Shown here piece by piece: positions 7,641-16,911 of a stretch of 64,000 nt of DNA. Source of the stretch: Bacillota bacterium (GTDB lineage Bacteria > Bacillota > UBA4882 > UBA8346). Below the pieces are notes generated by a model that searched no databases, was not told the DNA's origin, and was given only the letters and a program-made list of their open reading frames with translations. The translations under genes and the position numbers were made by a program. The stretch lies in contig JAEZCE010000035.1 of the NCBI GenBank assembly GCA_023429995.1, positions 163,501 to 227,500 of the forward strand, read 5' to 3'. Each line of letters opens with the position of its first letter. Within the stretch, counting starts at the first letter, position 1.

Positions 7641-7952
7641 TTACCGCTGGTCCGGAAAACCGAACTCCTTCCAAGACTTCTGGGGCATTTCCAGTTTGAT
7701 CATTTTTTTGCCCTCTTGGAACAGTTCATTCAGTTCTTCCTTTTTGCCGTCGAGGGCGCCGGTCATAATCTTCAATTTGGATTTGACCGCCTCGTGGGTG
7801 CTGTTTAAATCCAGAGCGTCCTGATAAGCAGTTTCGAATCTGCCGATGAAATCGGTGTCCGCTCCCCTGCGGGCCAGTTCGGAAGTATGGTTTTTGAGCC
7901 CTGCCAGCATAACGCTGGCGCTTTTCATTTGTTCCGCGAATGATTCCGACAT
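7641..7952 (-). CDS. Small all-helical protein of unknown function
   Basis: 103 residues, acidic-basic mixed and without cysteines, signal peptide or membrane segment. It reads MSESFAEQMKSASVMLAG, then a stretch of long helices (RFETAYQDALDLNSTHEAV, SKLKIMTGALDGKKEEL) and ends EFGFPDQR. The pattern suggests a helical bundle or coiled coil. AAAGGAG lies 11 bases before the ATG and a terminator follows the gene, so it is probably real. No family is recognised. It stands alone between repeats and the DeoR gene. Confidence 0.6.
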   Translation of the reverse strand: MSESFAEQMKSASVMLAGLKNHTSELARRGADTDFIGRFETAYQDALDLNSTHEAVKSKLKIMTGALDGKKEELNELFQEGKKMIKLEMPQKSWKEFGFPDQR

Positions 7953-8335
7953 TACAAACTAAACTCCTTTATTGATAATTTCGGCGCGTTTGCGCCAGGC
8001 AATGACTTTTCCGGCCGGAGAACTTCTTGCCTATGGATAATTATACCACAAATGTAAAAATACACAATATCATCAAAAAGGATATTTCCGGAAATACCCT
8101 CATTATAGTGGGGAAATGTGAGCCGGGGTACCCCCTGAAAATGAAATTTTTTTTTGGCGGATGATTACGCTTCCATGTGGTTATCTTTACCCGGCCCAAG
8201 CTTTCCAGCGGAAAATAAATAGGGATTTTTTCCTTCCCGCCGCTTTACAAATATTATTTTATTCTATAAAATGGAATTATTAAGAACAAACAGAAACAAG
8301 TCGGAATAAAAAAGAACGACAGGGAGGGTCCCGGG
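7953..8335. other. Intergenic region before the DeoR regulator
   Basis: About 380 bases without a credible open frame. The only signal I can support is the promoter at 8244-8272. The AT-rich runs around 8040-8100 show no hairpin with a T tract. Confidence 0.4.
8244..8272 (+). promoter_or_regulatory. Promoter of the DeoR-MFS-barrel cluster
   Basis: TTTACA (8244-8249) and TAAAAT (8267-8272) are spaced by 17 bases, 64 bases before the DeoR start. Confidence 0.55.
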
Positions 8336-9142
8336 ATGTTCATAGAAGAGCGCCATCAGCATATTTTGGAGATGCTTCATGCCAAAGGACGGGTGGAAGT
8401 GGTTGAACTCAGTAAGAATTTTCAGATTTCGGAGGATTCAATCCGGCGGGATTTGCGCCTCATGGAGGAAAAAGGACTTTTAACGCGAACATATGGGGGT
8501 GCCATTCTTCCCGAGCAGGTCAGTTCGGCTTTATCCTACCGGGAACGGCAGGAAATCAATAAAGATGTTAAAACCGCCATCGCCAAATCGGCAGTGGCCG
8601 CAATTAAAAATAACGATACCATCCTGCTGGACGGCTCCTCCACCGTGGCCGAAATGGTTCCTTTTTTTAACCGGATCGCCGGACTGACGGTCATTACCAA
8701 TTCCGTGGCCATTGCCCATGATGTCTTGCTTTTTACCAACGGTTGCAAGCTGGTGATGATCGGCGGCGCCGTCGACCGGGAGTGTTTTAATACCATCAGT
8801 ATCGACAGCCTTAAAAAAATACAGGGTTTACGGGTGGATAAAACTTTTGCCGGGCCCTGCGGCATTTGCCCGGAATGGGGGTTGTCGACGACCACTTTCG
8901 ATGAGGCGGCCATTAAAAAAGCCATGTTGGAAGCGGCCAAAGAAGTCTATCTTCTGTTTGAAAGCAGTAAGTTCGGCCACCGTTCTTTGGCCAATATCGG
9001 GCCTATCGAGCCGCGGTATCATTGGATTACCGATGGTCAAATCGCTATTGAGGATAGCGGGTTTCAAAAGTTGCTGGCTCAAGGACTGCAAATACAAATT
9101 GCTGATACTTTCACCGACGGGGATTCCAACCTTCGGCTTTAG
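8336..9142 (+). CDS. DeoR/GlpR-family transcriptional regulator
   Basis: 268 residues. The N-terminal winged helix shows ERHQHILEMLHAKGRVEVVEL, SEDSIRRDLRLMEEKGLLTRTYGGA, the classic DeoR DNA-binding pattern. The C-terminal sensor domain has ILLDGSSTVAEM, TVITNSVAIA, LVMIGGAVDRE and EVYLLFESSKFG, which in this family binds phosphorylated sugars. GGGAGGG precedes the ATG. It heads a group with an MFS transporter, a beta-barrel protein and pgi on the same strand, so it probably controls uptake of a sugar feeding glucose or fructose 6-phosphate; that link is inference. Confidence 0.9.
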   Translation: MFIEERHQHILEMLHAKGRVEVVELSKNFQISEDSIRRDLRLMEEKGLLTRTYGGAILPEQVSSALSYRERQEINKDVKTAIAKSAVAAIKNNDTILLDGSSTVAEMVPFFNRIAGLTVITNSVAIAHDVLLFTNGCKLVMIGGAVDRECFNTISIDSLKKIQGLRVDKTFAGPCGICPEWGLSTTTFDEAAIKKAMLEAAKEVYLLFESSKFGHRSLANIGPIEPRYHWITDGQIAIEDSGFQKLLAQGLQIQIADTFTDGDSNLRL

Positions 9143-9209
9143 CGGAACCATGGGCTTTTTGGGTTTTGAATTTCCACAGATTTGAGTCTGCCAAGGGAGG
9201 AGAAAAATC

Positions 9210-10484
9210 ATGGCGATTGAACTCGCGCCATCCGGCTTCATTCAATCCTTTAAAAAATTACACGGCAACACCCGGGTTTCGGTTGTTTTCGAACCTCTCT
9301 GGGGGATTCCGTATTCCTTGTATACCTTTTATTTCAGCCTTTATATGAAAGACCGGGGAATTAGCGACCCCCAAATCGGTTTTTTGATTGCCATCGGGTT
9401 TATTGCCTGTATAGCATTTTCGGCCATTGCCGGCCTGATCACGGATGCGCTGGGCCGCCGCAGAACGACCCTGATATTCGATATGATTGCCTGGCCTGTT
9501 GCCCTCATGCTCTATTTATTCAGTCATAATTTTTGGATGTTTGCCCTAGCCCAGGTTGTCAATAGTTTATCAAAGATTCCCGCCGTTTCCTGGAACCTGA
9601 TGTTGATTGAAGACGCGGCCCCGGAACAACAGGTCGTCGCCTATAATCTGATTAATACCATCAACATTTCGGTGGGTATTTTCACACCCTTGGCCGGACT
9701 GATTGTCAAAGAGATGGGGATTCTTTCCGGAGAACGGATTTTATTGGTTTTTGCGGTTATCAGCATGACTACCATGGTACTGGGTCGAAATTATTATTAC
9801 CGGGAGACTGCAGTCGGACAGCAAATTTTGCGCCAGCGGAATCAGGAATCTCCTCAGCAGAGAAACCGGTTGAACCTGGCTTTTTTCAAGAGACTTTTCC
9901 ACGAACCCTTGGTTTTAACGGTATTATGCTGTAGCGTTCTTTTTAACGCCTATATTCCGATAGGCACTTATTCGAGCCTTTATTATGCGCCCTTTTTAAC
10001 GGAAGTTCTTCGGCTTGATAAATCCGCCATTGCCCTTTTGGGCGGAGTCAATGCCGCGGTCATGTTGGTCATATTTGTTCTGGTAATCCCCCGTTCGGCC
10101 AATTTTAATCGCTATTTGCTGATGGCAGGCGGAGTTTTGCTGCAAATCGCCTCCCTGGTGTTGTTTATTACCCTCCCGGCGGGCAGCTTCAAAATTGTGT
10201 CGTTGGGAGTGGTGGTTTTTGCAATCGGTTATGGCCTTTCAAAGCCCTTTATGGATGCGGTTTTGGCAGAGGCCACTTCCGGTACGGAGCGGGCAGCCGT
10301 TTTCGCCCTTCATAACACGGCGGTAGCTTTTTGCAGCGCGGTTTTTGGCTTCCTTTCGGGATTTTTATACAGTCTGAAGCCGGTGTTGCTCTATATGTTA
10401 TCCATGGGGATACTGGCTGTCTGCACAGTCATGCTTATTGGGTTGGGATTGTCAAGTACAACCACGACGCTAAGGAGAAATTGA
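9210..10484 (+). CDS. Major facilitator superfamily transporter
   Basis: 424 residues with about twelve hydrophobic helices. Between helices 2 and 3 lies LITDALGRRRTT, the MFS cytoplasmic loop signature (DxxGRR). A longer charged central loop (RQRNQESPQQRNR) separates the two six-helix halves. It is an inner-membrane secondary transporter. GGGAGG precedes the ATG, and the gene ends by overlapping the start region of the next gene. The substrate is not evident; the DeoR and pgi neighbours suggest a sugar or related compound. Confidence 0.88.
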   Translation: MAIELAPSGFIQSFKKLHGNTRVSVVFEPLWGIPYSLYTFYFSLYMKDRGISDPQIGFLIAIGFIACIAFSAIAGLITDALGRRRTTLIFDMIAWPVALMLYLFSHNFWMFALAQVVNSLSKIPAVSWNLMLIEDAAPEQQVVAYNLINTINISVGIFTPLAGLIVKEMGILSGERILLVFAVISMTTMVLGRNYYYRETAVGQQILRQRNQESPQQRNRLNLAFFKRLFHEPLVLTVLCCSVLFNAYIPIGTYSSLYYAPFLTEVLRLDKSAIALLGGVNAAVMLVIFVLVIPRSANFNRYLLMAGGVLLQIASLVLFITLPAGSFKIVSLGVVVFAIGYGLSKPFMDAVLAEATSGTERAAVFALHNTAVAFCSAVFGFLSGFLYSLKPVLLYMLSMGILAVCTVMLIGLGLSSTTTTLRRN

Positions 10485-10492
10485 GACAAAAA

Positions 10493-11743
10493 ATGAAACG
10501 CCAACAAATACTCGCTATCTTGCTGACGATGATGGTTTTAATCGGGGTTTTCAGCACGCAAAGTTATGCCCAGGGTCTTGAAGAACAAGAAACTCTCTCT
10601 TCTGCCGGCGAAGGGACCATTTCCGCCGAACTCGATCAATTATATGGATGGCAGGGTTTCGTACAGAATTTAAAGCTTGAATATACAACCATTGAGGGAG
10701 AAAAGGCCGCCGGTTTTCATGTGAAGCCGGAGTGGCGCTGGAACAGGTTTGAAGGTGTTTTTGATTTGGCTTTTTACCAAAACCCCTGGAATGACCATGA
10801 GTGGCAATGGGGTATACCACGGCCCGGCATCAGTCCGGATATTCCTAATTTTGTGGACACCTTTAGCTATCAGGGCAATTGCCTGCAACTTCACTATCAA
10901 AAAATAGAAGATATTGACTATGGTTACGGGTTGCTCATCAACGATTATCATCCGTTTAACCCCTATCGCGGTTTTTTATTGAAGGTAACCCCCGGTGAGA
11001 CTACCCATTTGAGTTATGTTGCCTTTGGTGAAATCTTGTATTGGGCGCCCTTTGAGAAAAATGATTATGCCAGTTTACAGGCGTTACGTATCGATCAGTC
11101 TGTAACAACGGCCGGGCTTCACTGGCAGCTGGGGTTAACCGGTATTCGCGACGGCTACGACGGTTTGTCTTCCCGCCAATTTCCGACGGCCGGATTTTCT
11201 TACGATCTGAGTTTAAATAATGTGATCTGGTGCGCTCCGTTCTGGGAATCCGCCAGGTATACGGATTATGGGAAAGCGGATATGTTTGGCGTTAAGGGAA
11301 GGCTCGGATTGGTCAGTTATCAGATCGGCGGATTCCATACCCGGGGAAAGTTTATCGCCAACTACTTTGGCGGAAGATATGAGGATTTGAAATGGAACTC
11401 CTTCAATAATCCCGGAAAAGAGGGGCTCCTTTCCCTGGATACTGTCGACGACGCCGCCCGGAACGGCGCCATGGCCCAATTGTGGCTCGAAGTAAACCCG
11501 TGGCTTAATTTGAGCGCGTTGTACATCGATGATATTGAAAATGCGATGGCTTACCGTTTTAAAGGAAAGATCGAGCGGCTGGGCCTGGAATATGGTTTTT
11601 CTTTTTATGACCAAACAAAGAACGTTTATAATTATGACTGGTTTATCAAGGATGATGACGGCGCCTGGAGTTATCTCTGTCACTATTACCGGGATATGGA
11701 CGGCAAATCCCGCTATGATTTTGAACTGGGGTACAAGTTTTAG
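10493..11743 (+). CDS. Secreted beta-barrel-like (outer membrane) protein
   Basis: 416 residues. A clear signal peptide (MKRQQILAILLTMMVLIGVF, cleavage after SYA) is followed by a sequence rich in Tyr, Trp, Phe and Gly with many short alternating strands (GFHVKPEWRWNRFEGVFDLAF; DYGYGLLINDYHPF; SRYDFELGYKF). The protein ends in Phe after an alternating strand, the recognised signature of outer-membrane beta barrels. ATG 10493 is chosen; an in-frame TTG at 10481 overlaps the MFS stop and lies nearer the AGGAG, so translational coupling is possible. It could be a channel for the substrate of the preceding transporter. No close family is recognised. Confidence 0.65.
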   Translation: MKRQQILAILLTMMVLIGVFSTQSYAQGLEEQETLSSAGEGTISAELDQLYGWQGFVQNLKLEYTTIEGEKAAGFHVKPEWRWNRFEGVFDLAFYQNPWNDHEWQWGIPRPGISPDIPNFVDTFSYQGNCLQLHYQKIEDIDYGYGLLINDYHPFNPYRGFLLKVTPGETTHLSYVAFGEILYWAPFEKNDYASLQALRIDQSVTTAGLHWQLGLTGIRDGYDGLSSRQFPTAGFSYDLSLNNVIWCAPFWESARYTDYGKADMFGVKGRLGLVSYQIGGFHTRGKFIANYFGGRYEDLKWNSFNNPGKEGLLSLDTVDDAARNGAMAQLWLEVNPWLNLSALYIDDIENAMAYRFKGKIERLGLEYGFSFYDQTKNVYNYDWFIKDDDGAWSYLCHYYRDMDGKSRYDFELGYKF

Positions 11744-11869
11744 ACCGATTGGATTACATTTACATTATCCGTATATTCTTGCAGGAAGATGCATATCTCT
11801 AGCGAATAGAAAAACGAGATTTTCCAAATTCTTGATTGAAATCGTCATAAAATTTTGGAGGCGTAGACA

Positions 11870-13219
11870 ATGGCTAGTCAAATAAAGTTAGATTTATCGA
11901 AAGCAAGGCCCTTTATGAGAGACCATGAAGTAGGCATGCTTCAGGAACAGGTAAAACTGGCTCATGAAATGCTGCATCAAAAAACCGGCCCCGGCAATGA
12001 TTTTCTGGGATGGGTGGAGTTGCCGGTAAATTATGATAAAAAAGAGTTCCAGGCGGTCATCAAGGCGGCGGAACAAATTCGAAAGGATTCCCAGGTGTTG
12101 GTGGTGATCGGGATCGGCGGGTCGTATCTGGGCGCGCGGGCCGCTATCGATTTGTTGAACCATAGTTTCTATAATCAACTCAGCGCGGAAAAACGCCAAG
12201 GCCCCCGGATTTTGTATTTAGGAAATACCATCAGTCCGACTTACACCGGGGAACTGCTCGATCTCCTGGCCGATAAGGACTTTTCGGTCAACGTCATTTC
12301 CAAATCGGGCACCACGACCGAGCCGGCGATCGCTTTCCGGTTAATCAAAGAATTATTGATCAAAAAATATGGAGAAACCGGAGCGAAAGCCCGGATTTAC
12401 GCCACAACCGACAAGTCCAAGGGAGCTTTGAAGAAGACCGCCATTTCCGAAGGGTATACTCAATTTGTGATTCCCGATGATGTTGGCGGCCGGTATTCGG
12501 TATTGACTCCCGTCGGGCTGCTGCCGATTGCCGCCAGCGGAATCGATATTCAGGAAATGATGGACGGCGCCGCCGAAGGTTACCGGGAATATCAGGAGAC
12601 TTCCTTGGAAAAAAATCCGGCTTACCGGTACGCGGCGGCCCGGACTGCTCTTTACCGGAAAGGAAAGACCACCGAAATCATGGTCAATTATGAACCGGGG
12701 TTGCATTATTTCGCGGAATGGTGGAAGCAATTATACGGAGAAAGCGAAGGGAAGGACCAAAAAGGAATTTTCCCGGCGGCATGTGATTTTTCAACCGACC
12801 TTCACTCCATGGGACAGTATATTCAGGATGGGCGAAGGGATCTGTTGGAAACGGTTCTTTGGGTCGAAAAGCCCCGCCGTTCGGTGATTATCCCGGATGA
12901 TCCCGCCAATATCGACGGCTTGAATTTCTTGAGCGGCAAAACCATGGAATATGTGAATCAAAAAGCCTTTGAAGGCACACTGCTGGCCCATAACGACGGG
13001 GGAGTCCCCAATATGGTGGTCAGGATTCCCGAAATCACTCCCTACACCTTCGGGAAACTGGTTTATTTCTTTGAAAAGGCCTGTGGAATCAGCGGCTATT
13101 TAAACGCGGTCAATCCCTTTGATCAACCCGGAGTGGAAGCTTACAAGAAAAATATGTTCGCCCTTTTGGGGAAACCGGGTTATGAGGCGGAGAAAGCCAA
13201 ATTAGAGGAGCGATTGTAA
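11870..13219 (+). CDS. pgi: Glucose-6-phosphate isomerase
   Basis: 449 residues, the compact bacterial type. It interconverts glucose 6-phosphate and fructose 6-phosphate in the cytoplasm. Motifs are VVIGIGGSYLGARA, ISKSGTTTEPAIAFR, DDVGGRYSVLTPVGLLP (signature 1), and GQYIQDGRRDLLETV with HNDGGVPNM towards the end; the active-site Lys and Glu positions fall in expected segments. GGAGG lies before the ATG. It is followed 23 bases later by the CPBP gene. Confidence 0.96.
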   Translation: MASQIKLDLSKARPFMRDHEVGMLQEQVKLAHEMLHQKTGPGNDFLGWVELPVNYDKKEFQAVIKAAEQIRKDSQVLVVIGIGGSYLGARAAIDLLNHSFYNQLSAEKRQGPRILYLGNTISPTYTGELLDLLADKDFSVNVISKSGTTTEPAIAFRLIKELLIKKYGETGAKARIYATTDKSKGALKKTAISEGYTQFVIPDDVGGRYSVLTPVGLLPIAASGIDIQEMMDGAAEGYREYQETSLEKNPAYRYAAARTALYRKGKTTEIMVNYEPGLHYFAEWWKQLYGESEGKDQKGIFPAACDFSTDLHSMGQYIQDGRRDLLETVLWVEKPRRSVIIPDDPANIDGLNFLSGKTMEYVNQKAFEGTLLAHNDGGVPNMVVRIPEITPYTFGKLVYFFEKACGISGYLNAVNPFDQPGVEAYKKNMFALLGKPGYEAEKAKLEERL

Positions 13220-13242
13220 TCAGGATTCAATTCAACCGCAGG

Positions 13243-14055
13243 GTGAAAACTTGGGGAGAAATATTGCTGTGGATTAGCTTGTATCTGGTGATGCAAGTTT
13301 TGGTTACCACCGGACAAGGCTTTGTTTACCAGCTGCAATTTATGGTTTTCCGTCATCGGGAAATAAGCCCCGAGCAAATAGAGGCCATGCTCGACCGGAA
13401 TGTCCTGCCGATGTTGATAATCAGCGCCCTGCTTTCGCTTTTGATATATTGGATCGCTTTTCGGGTAAGACGAAGAAATCTCTGGACCTATTGCCGGTTT
13501 TCAAAACCGGGAATGAGCGTTATTCTGCTTGCCATGGTCCTGGGTGTTTCCTTTAATTTGCTTTTTTTAACCTTTGACATGGTAACCTCCTTTGACCGGC
13601 TCTTTCCCGATTACGGTCAAGTGGTGGAACCGCTGATGAGCGGAGGCTTCGGCTTCACCTTGATGATTGCCGGAATTTTGATTCCGATTTTTGAGGAAAT
13701 CCTGTTCCGGGGGATGGTATTTAACCGGATCAAGACTTTTTTACCTGTCGGCGCAGCCATAGGGTTGCAAGGGTTTCTTTTTGGGGCTTACCACCTGAAC
13801 ATTTTGCAAGGGATTTATGGGATGATCTTGGGTATTTTGGCGGCTCTGGTTTATCAGTGGTTTCGTTCTCTATGGGTCCCCATCGCGGTCCATATCGCTT
13901 TTAACTCATTCAGTATCATCATCAGCAGGATTCCCAATATTGAAATTATTTTTCAACAGGGAATGCTGCTCCTGATCGGCAGCGGGGCTTTGTTGGCTTT
14001 GACGTTGTTCTTTCTGTGGCAAAGCCATTGTGTTTTCAAACTTAAATCGTCCTGA
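13243..14055 (+). CDS. CPBP-family intramembrane metalloprotease
   Basis: About 270 residues with several membrane helices. The conserved motifs are present in order: EEILFRGMVF (EExxxR), FGAYHLN (second His motif), and HIAFNS (third). These residues bind the catalytic metal in Abi/CaaX-protease-type enzymes. The start is uncertain: GTG 13243 has only a weak site. An in-frame ATT at 13213, just after GAGGAG and overlapping the pgi stop, would give a longer N-terminus. It is cotranscribed with pgi, and the bidirectional terminator follows. Function in this organism is unknown; relatives process membrane proteins or confer bacteriocin immunity. Confidence 0.85.
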   Translation: MKTWGEILLWISLYLVMQVLVTTGQGFVYQLQFMVFRHREISPEQIEAMLDRNVLPMLIISALLSLLIYWIAFRVRRRNLWTYCRFSKPGMSVILLAMVLGVSFNLLFLTFDMVTSFDRLFPDYGQVVEPLMSGGFGFTLMIAGILIPIFEEILFRGMVFNRIKTFLPVGAAIGLQGFLFGAYHLNILQGIYGMILGILAALVYQWFRSLWVPIAVHIAFNSFSIIISRIPNIEIIFQQGMLLLIGSGALLALTLFFLWQSHCVFKLKSS

Positions 14056-14079
14056 TTTAGCCGAAGGCTAAACCGTTAA

Positions 14080-14120
14080 AAAAAGCGGTAACCCTGGATT
14101 GTTGGAGGTTGCCGCTTTTT
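14080..14120. terminator. Bidirectional terminator between converging operons
   Basis: A 14-bp stem, AAAAAGCGGTAACC (14080-14093) and GGTTGCCGCTTTTT (14107-14120), with A/T tracts on both sides. A smaller hairpin TTTAGCC/GGCTAAA sits at 14056-14072. It serves the CPBP gene on plus and the amino-acid ABC operon on minus. Confidence 0.9.
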
Positions 14121-14145
14121 GCAAAAATGTTCATTTGATTTTTTT

Positions 14146-14871
14146 TTAGAGAATCTTGCTTAAAAATTGTTTGGTTCTTTCGTTTTTGGCGTTATTAAAC
14201 ACATCGGCCGGAGTGCCTTCCTCTAAAATCTGGCCTTCATCCATAAATAAGACGCGGTGTCCCACTTCTCTGGCAAATCCCATTTCATGGGTGACCACAG
14301 CCATCGTCATCCCTTCATGAGCCAAATTTTTCATGACATCCAGCACTTCCTGAATCATTTCGGGATCCAGGGCCGAGGTTGGTTCGTCAAACAACAGGGC
14401 TTTCGGCCGCATTGCCAAAGCGCGGGCAATAGCTATCCGTTGTTGCTGGCCTCCGGATAATTGCTCGGGATAAGCGCCGGCTTTGTGGCGCAGGCCGACC
14501 CGGTCCAATAACTCCATGGCCCGGGATTCCGCTTCTTCCTGGCTTAAACCTCTCACCTTGATGGGGGCGATGGTGATATTCTCCAAAGCCGTTTTATGGG
14601 GGAAAAGGTTAAAACGCTGAAAAACCATACCGACTTCGGCGCGGACTTCATTGACATCGATCAAAGCCTGATCGGATACATCGACGCCTTCAATATAAAT
14701 ATGGCCGCTGCTGGGTTTTTCAAGCAGGTTCAGGCAGCGCAAAAAAGTGCTTTTTCCGGAGCCGCTGGGCCCGATGATGCATACGACTTCACCCTGTTTG
14801 ATTTCAGTGGTGATTCCTTTTAAGACATGAAGATGGCGGAAACGTTTATGCAGGTCTGCTACTTTAATCAC
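14146..14871 (-). CDS. glnQ: Polar amino-acid ABC transporter ATP-binding protein
   Basis: 241 residues from GTG 14871. Walker A is GPSGSGKST, the Q-loop is VFQRFNLFPH, the signature is LSGGQQQRIAIARAL, Walker B is KALLFDEPTSALDPE, and the H-loop is VVTHEMGFAREV. It energises import by the permease. The GTG start is supported by GGAGGT nine bases upstream and overlaps the permease stop by 8 bases, indicating translational coupling. A longer in-frame start at 14904 has no site. It is the last gene of the minus-strand operon. Confidence 0.93.
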   Translation of the reverse strand: MIKVADLHKRFRHLHVLKGITTEIKQGEVVCIIGPSGSGKSTFLRCLNLLEKPSSGHIYIEGVDVSDQALIDVNEVRAEVGMVFQRFNLFPHKTALENITIAPIKVRGLSQEEAESRAMELLDRVGLRHKAGAYPEQLSGGQQQRIAIARALAMRPKALLFDEPTSALDPEMIQEVLDVMKNLAHEGMTMAVVTHEMGFAREVGHRVLFMDEGQILEEGTPADVFNNAKNERTKQFLSKIL

Positions 14872-15835
14872 TGACCTTAAACCTCCTCTCCAGTTTGGCG
14901 ACAATGCGGGTGAAAGGAATCGTCATGAGTAAGAATATCAAGCCGACTTCAAGCCAGGTTTCGGTTGGACGATAGGAGCGGGTCACGATAACTTGGGCTT
15001 TGCGGACCAATTCTTCCATGCCGATAACCGATACCAAAGAGGAATCCTTTAACATGGCAATGAATTCGTTGCCAAGGGGAGGAATGACCCTTTTTAAAGC
15101 CTGGGGCAGGATAATGTGGCTCATTGCCTGACGGTAAGTCATGCCCAAAGAACGGGCGGCTTCCATTTGCCCCTTGTCGATGGATTGAATGCCGGCTCTG
15201 ACGATTTCGGCAACATAGGCTCCGCTGTTGATGCTGAGGGCTACCAAAGCCGATACGAAAGGATTAATCGGTATGGGTTGTCCGTTGTTGAAGAGGGCGC
15301 CCAGTATTGGCGGAGAACCAAAGTGAATCATGAAGATCTGAACCAGGAGCGGCGTGCCCCGGATGAAATCAACATAGATACCGGCAGTTAAATTAACCAA
15401 TTTATTATTAAGTACCCTGGCGACTCCGGTGAAAGTACCAATCAATGTCCCAATGAACTCGGCGGTCACTGTAAGAAACAATGTCATTAATGCGCCCAGC
15501 AGAAGGCTTGGTAAACTTAACCACATATAATAGAGAGAAGTTTCCGACATCGAGAGTTCGATGGAATTTTCTCCCGGTTCCAGGGTTACCGTTTTTTTCT
15601 CATTCCGAAATTTTGATTTGCGTAGTTCGATCTGATGCGTGCCTGGAGTCAATCCTTGGATGGTACAAGGGGAATAGCGATGGATGAACTTCCCATCTAC
15701 ATAAACACCGGCGCCGACAGGATCGGAAGTGATTTCTAGAAGGGCTTCCTTTCCGGTTGCCGCCCTGGTTGCGCTAAGACATCCGAAGAGAAGGGCGATG
15801 GTCAAAATTAAACCTAAAAAATATTTGTTTTTCAC
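14864..15835 (-). CDS. Amino-acid ABC permease with N-terminal PEGA domain
   Basis: About 323 residues. The N-terminus has a signal or anchor helix (KNKYFLGLILTIALLFGCLS). A PEGA domain follows at roughly residues 30-97 (ALLEITSDPVGAGVYVDGKF, GLTPGTHQIELRKS, VTLEPGENSIEL). Then comes a complete HisM/GlnP-type permease with about five helices and the coupling loop EAARSLGMTYRQAMSHIILP. PEGA domains are extracytoplasmic beta modules usually found in surface proteins, and ordinary permeases of this class lack one. The reading frame is continuous. GTG 15835 is chosen for its AAAGGA; the upstream ATG at 15877 has no site. The fusion is unusual. Confidence 0.85.
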   Translation of the reverse strand: MKNKYFLGLILTIALLFGCLSATRAATGKEALLEITSDPVGAGVYVDGKFIHRYSPCTIQGLTPGTHQIELRKSKFRNEKKTVTLEPGENSIELSMSETSLYYMWLSLPSLLLGALMTLFLTVTAEFIGTLIGTFTGVARVLNNKLVNLTAGIYVDFIRGTPLLVQIFMIHFGSPPILGALFNNGQPIPINPFVSALVALSINSGAYVAEIVRAGIQSIDKGQMEAARSLGMTYRQAMSHIILPQALKRVIPPLGNEFIAMLKDSSLVSVIGMEELVRKAQVIVTRSYRPTETWLEVGLIFLLMTIPFTRIVAKLERRFKVSD

Positions 15836-16026
15836 GTTCTGACATTCCTTTGTTACAAAATAACAAGCATCTGACATGAAGAAGGCTGTCGGAAAAGTAG
15901 TTTACAATCAATAAGATATACAATATATCATGGTTTCCTTGAAAAAGCAAATCCGGATATAGTGTATATCTTTATCGACAAAATTCTTTTGGGACAGCCA
16001 CATTCAAAAAAACCGCTTATAAGTTA

Positions 16027-16764
16027 TTATTTCGCGGATTTATATTTCCCTACGAGAGCATCCAATTTGCCGTTCTTTTTGAGGGTATTGATTGCCTTGT
16101 TGATAGTAGCGACTAGCTTTTCATTGTCTTTGCGGATACCGATTCCGTAATCTTCTTTATCGATTTTCTGGATTTCAACAACCTTCAAACCTTTGCTATT
16201 CTTCACTGCATCGAAGGCGACCAAGTCATCCATTACGGCCGCATCGGCGTTATTGTTTAATAACTCCTGAACGGCTTGGGGATTGGTGTCAAAACGTTTC
16301 ATCTTCACATCTTTAATCTTGCTGGCAAACAAGTCGCCGGTGGTGCCGTTTTGGACGGTCACGGTTTTACCGATTAAGTCGTCGGGAACTTTGATGGAAG
16401 TGTTGTCGCTTTTCACCACGATAGCCTGCTTAATGGAGAAATAAGGAGTGGAGAAGGCGATTTGTTTTTTCCGCTCGGCGGTGATGGTCATGGCCGAAAT
16501 CAAACAGTCGTAATTGCCGTTCATTAAGCCGGGAATGATACCATCCCAACCGATATTCATCAATTTCAGTTCCATACCGGCCTCGGCGGCAACCAGGCGA
16601 ATGAAATCCATGTCAAAACCTACGAAGTTGCCGTCTTTGTCGATGGTTTCAAAAGGCGCATAGGTGGCATCGGTACCAACTCTGAGCACGGGTTTGGCTG
16701 CAAGTCCCATACCGGCGACGAGCAGAAATGCCAGAACTACTGTTAACCATGTGAATCTTTTCAT
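16027..16764 (-). CDS. Amino-acid ABC substrate-binding protein (copy 2)
   Basis: 245 residues. A signal peptide (KRFTWLTVVLAFLLVAGMGL) is cut near LAA; there is no lipobox cysteine, so the mature protein should be soluble outside the inner membrane. The family-3 solute-binding pattern is clear: LRVGTDATYAPFETID, GFDMDFIRLVA, GIIPGLMNGNYDCLISAMTI, TVQNGTTGDL, and ELLNNNADAAVMDD. It supplies the GlnP/GlnQ-type transporter encoded just downstream. About four in five residues match the upstream paralogue by eye. Ligand likely a polar amino acid. Confidence 0.93.
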   Translation of the reverse strand: MKRFTWLTVVLAFLLVAGMGLAAKPVLRVGTDATYAPFETIDKDGNFVGFDMDFIRLVAAEAGMELKLMNIGWDGIIPGLMNGNYDCLISAMTITAERKKQIAFSTPYFSIKQAIVVKSDNTSIKVPDDLIGKTVTVQNGTTGDLFASKIKDVKMKRFDTNPQAVQELLNNNADAAVMDDLVAFDAVKNSKGLKVVEIQKIDKEDYGIGIRKDNEKLVATINKAINTLKKNGKLDALVGKYKSAK

Positions 16765-16911
16765 TTGTATACCCCCATAATCTTTTATTAATGTTTCAAT
16801 TATATAACATCAAATTCAGATATGCAAAGCATTTGGATGTTATTTATAAAAAAAATAACAAGAAAGTGACAAAGAATTTTCATTGGCTGAAAATAAAGGG
16901 GGCGATGGCAT

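Noticed and set aside
10331..10492. Longer N-terminus for the beta-barrel protein starting inside the MFS gene
   Set aside because: The added 54 residues lie in another frame of the MFS gene and would hide the signal peptide that begins at 10493.
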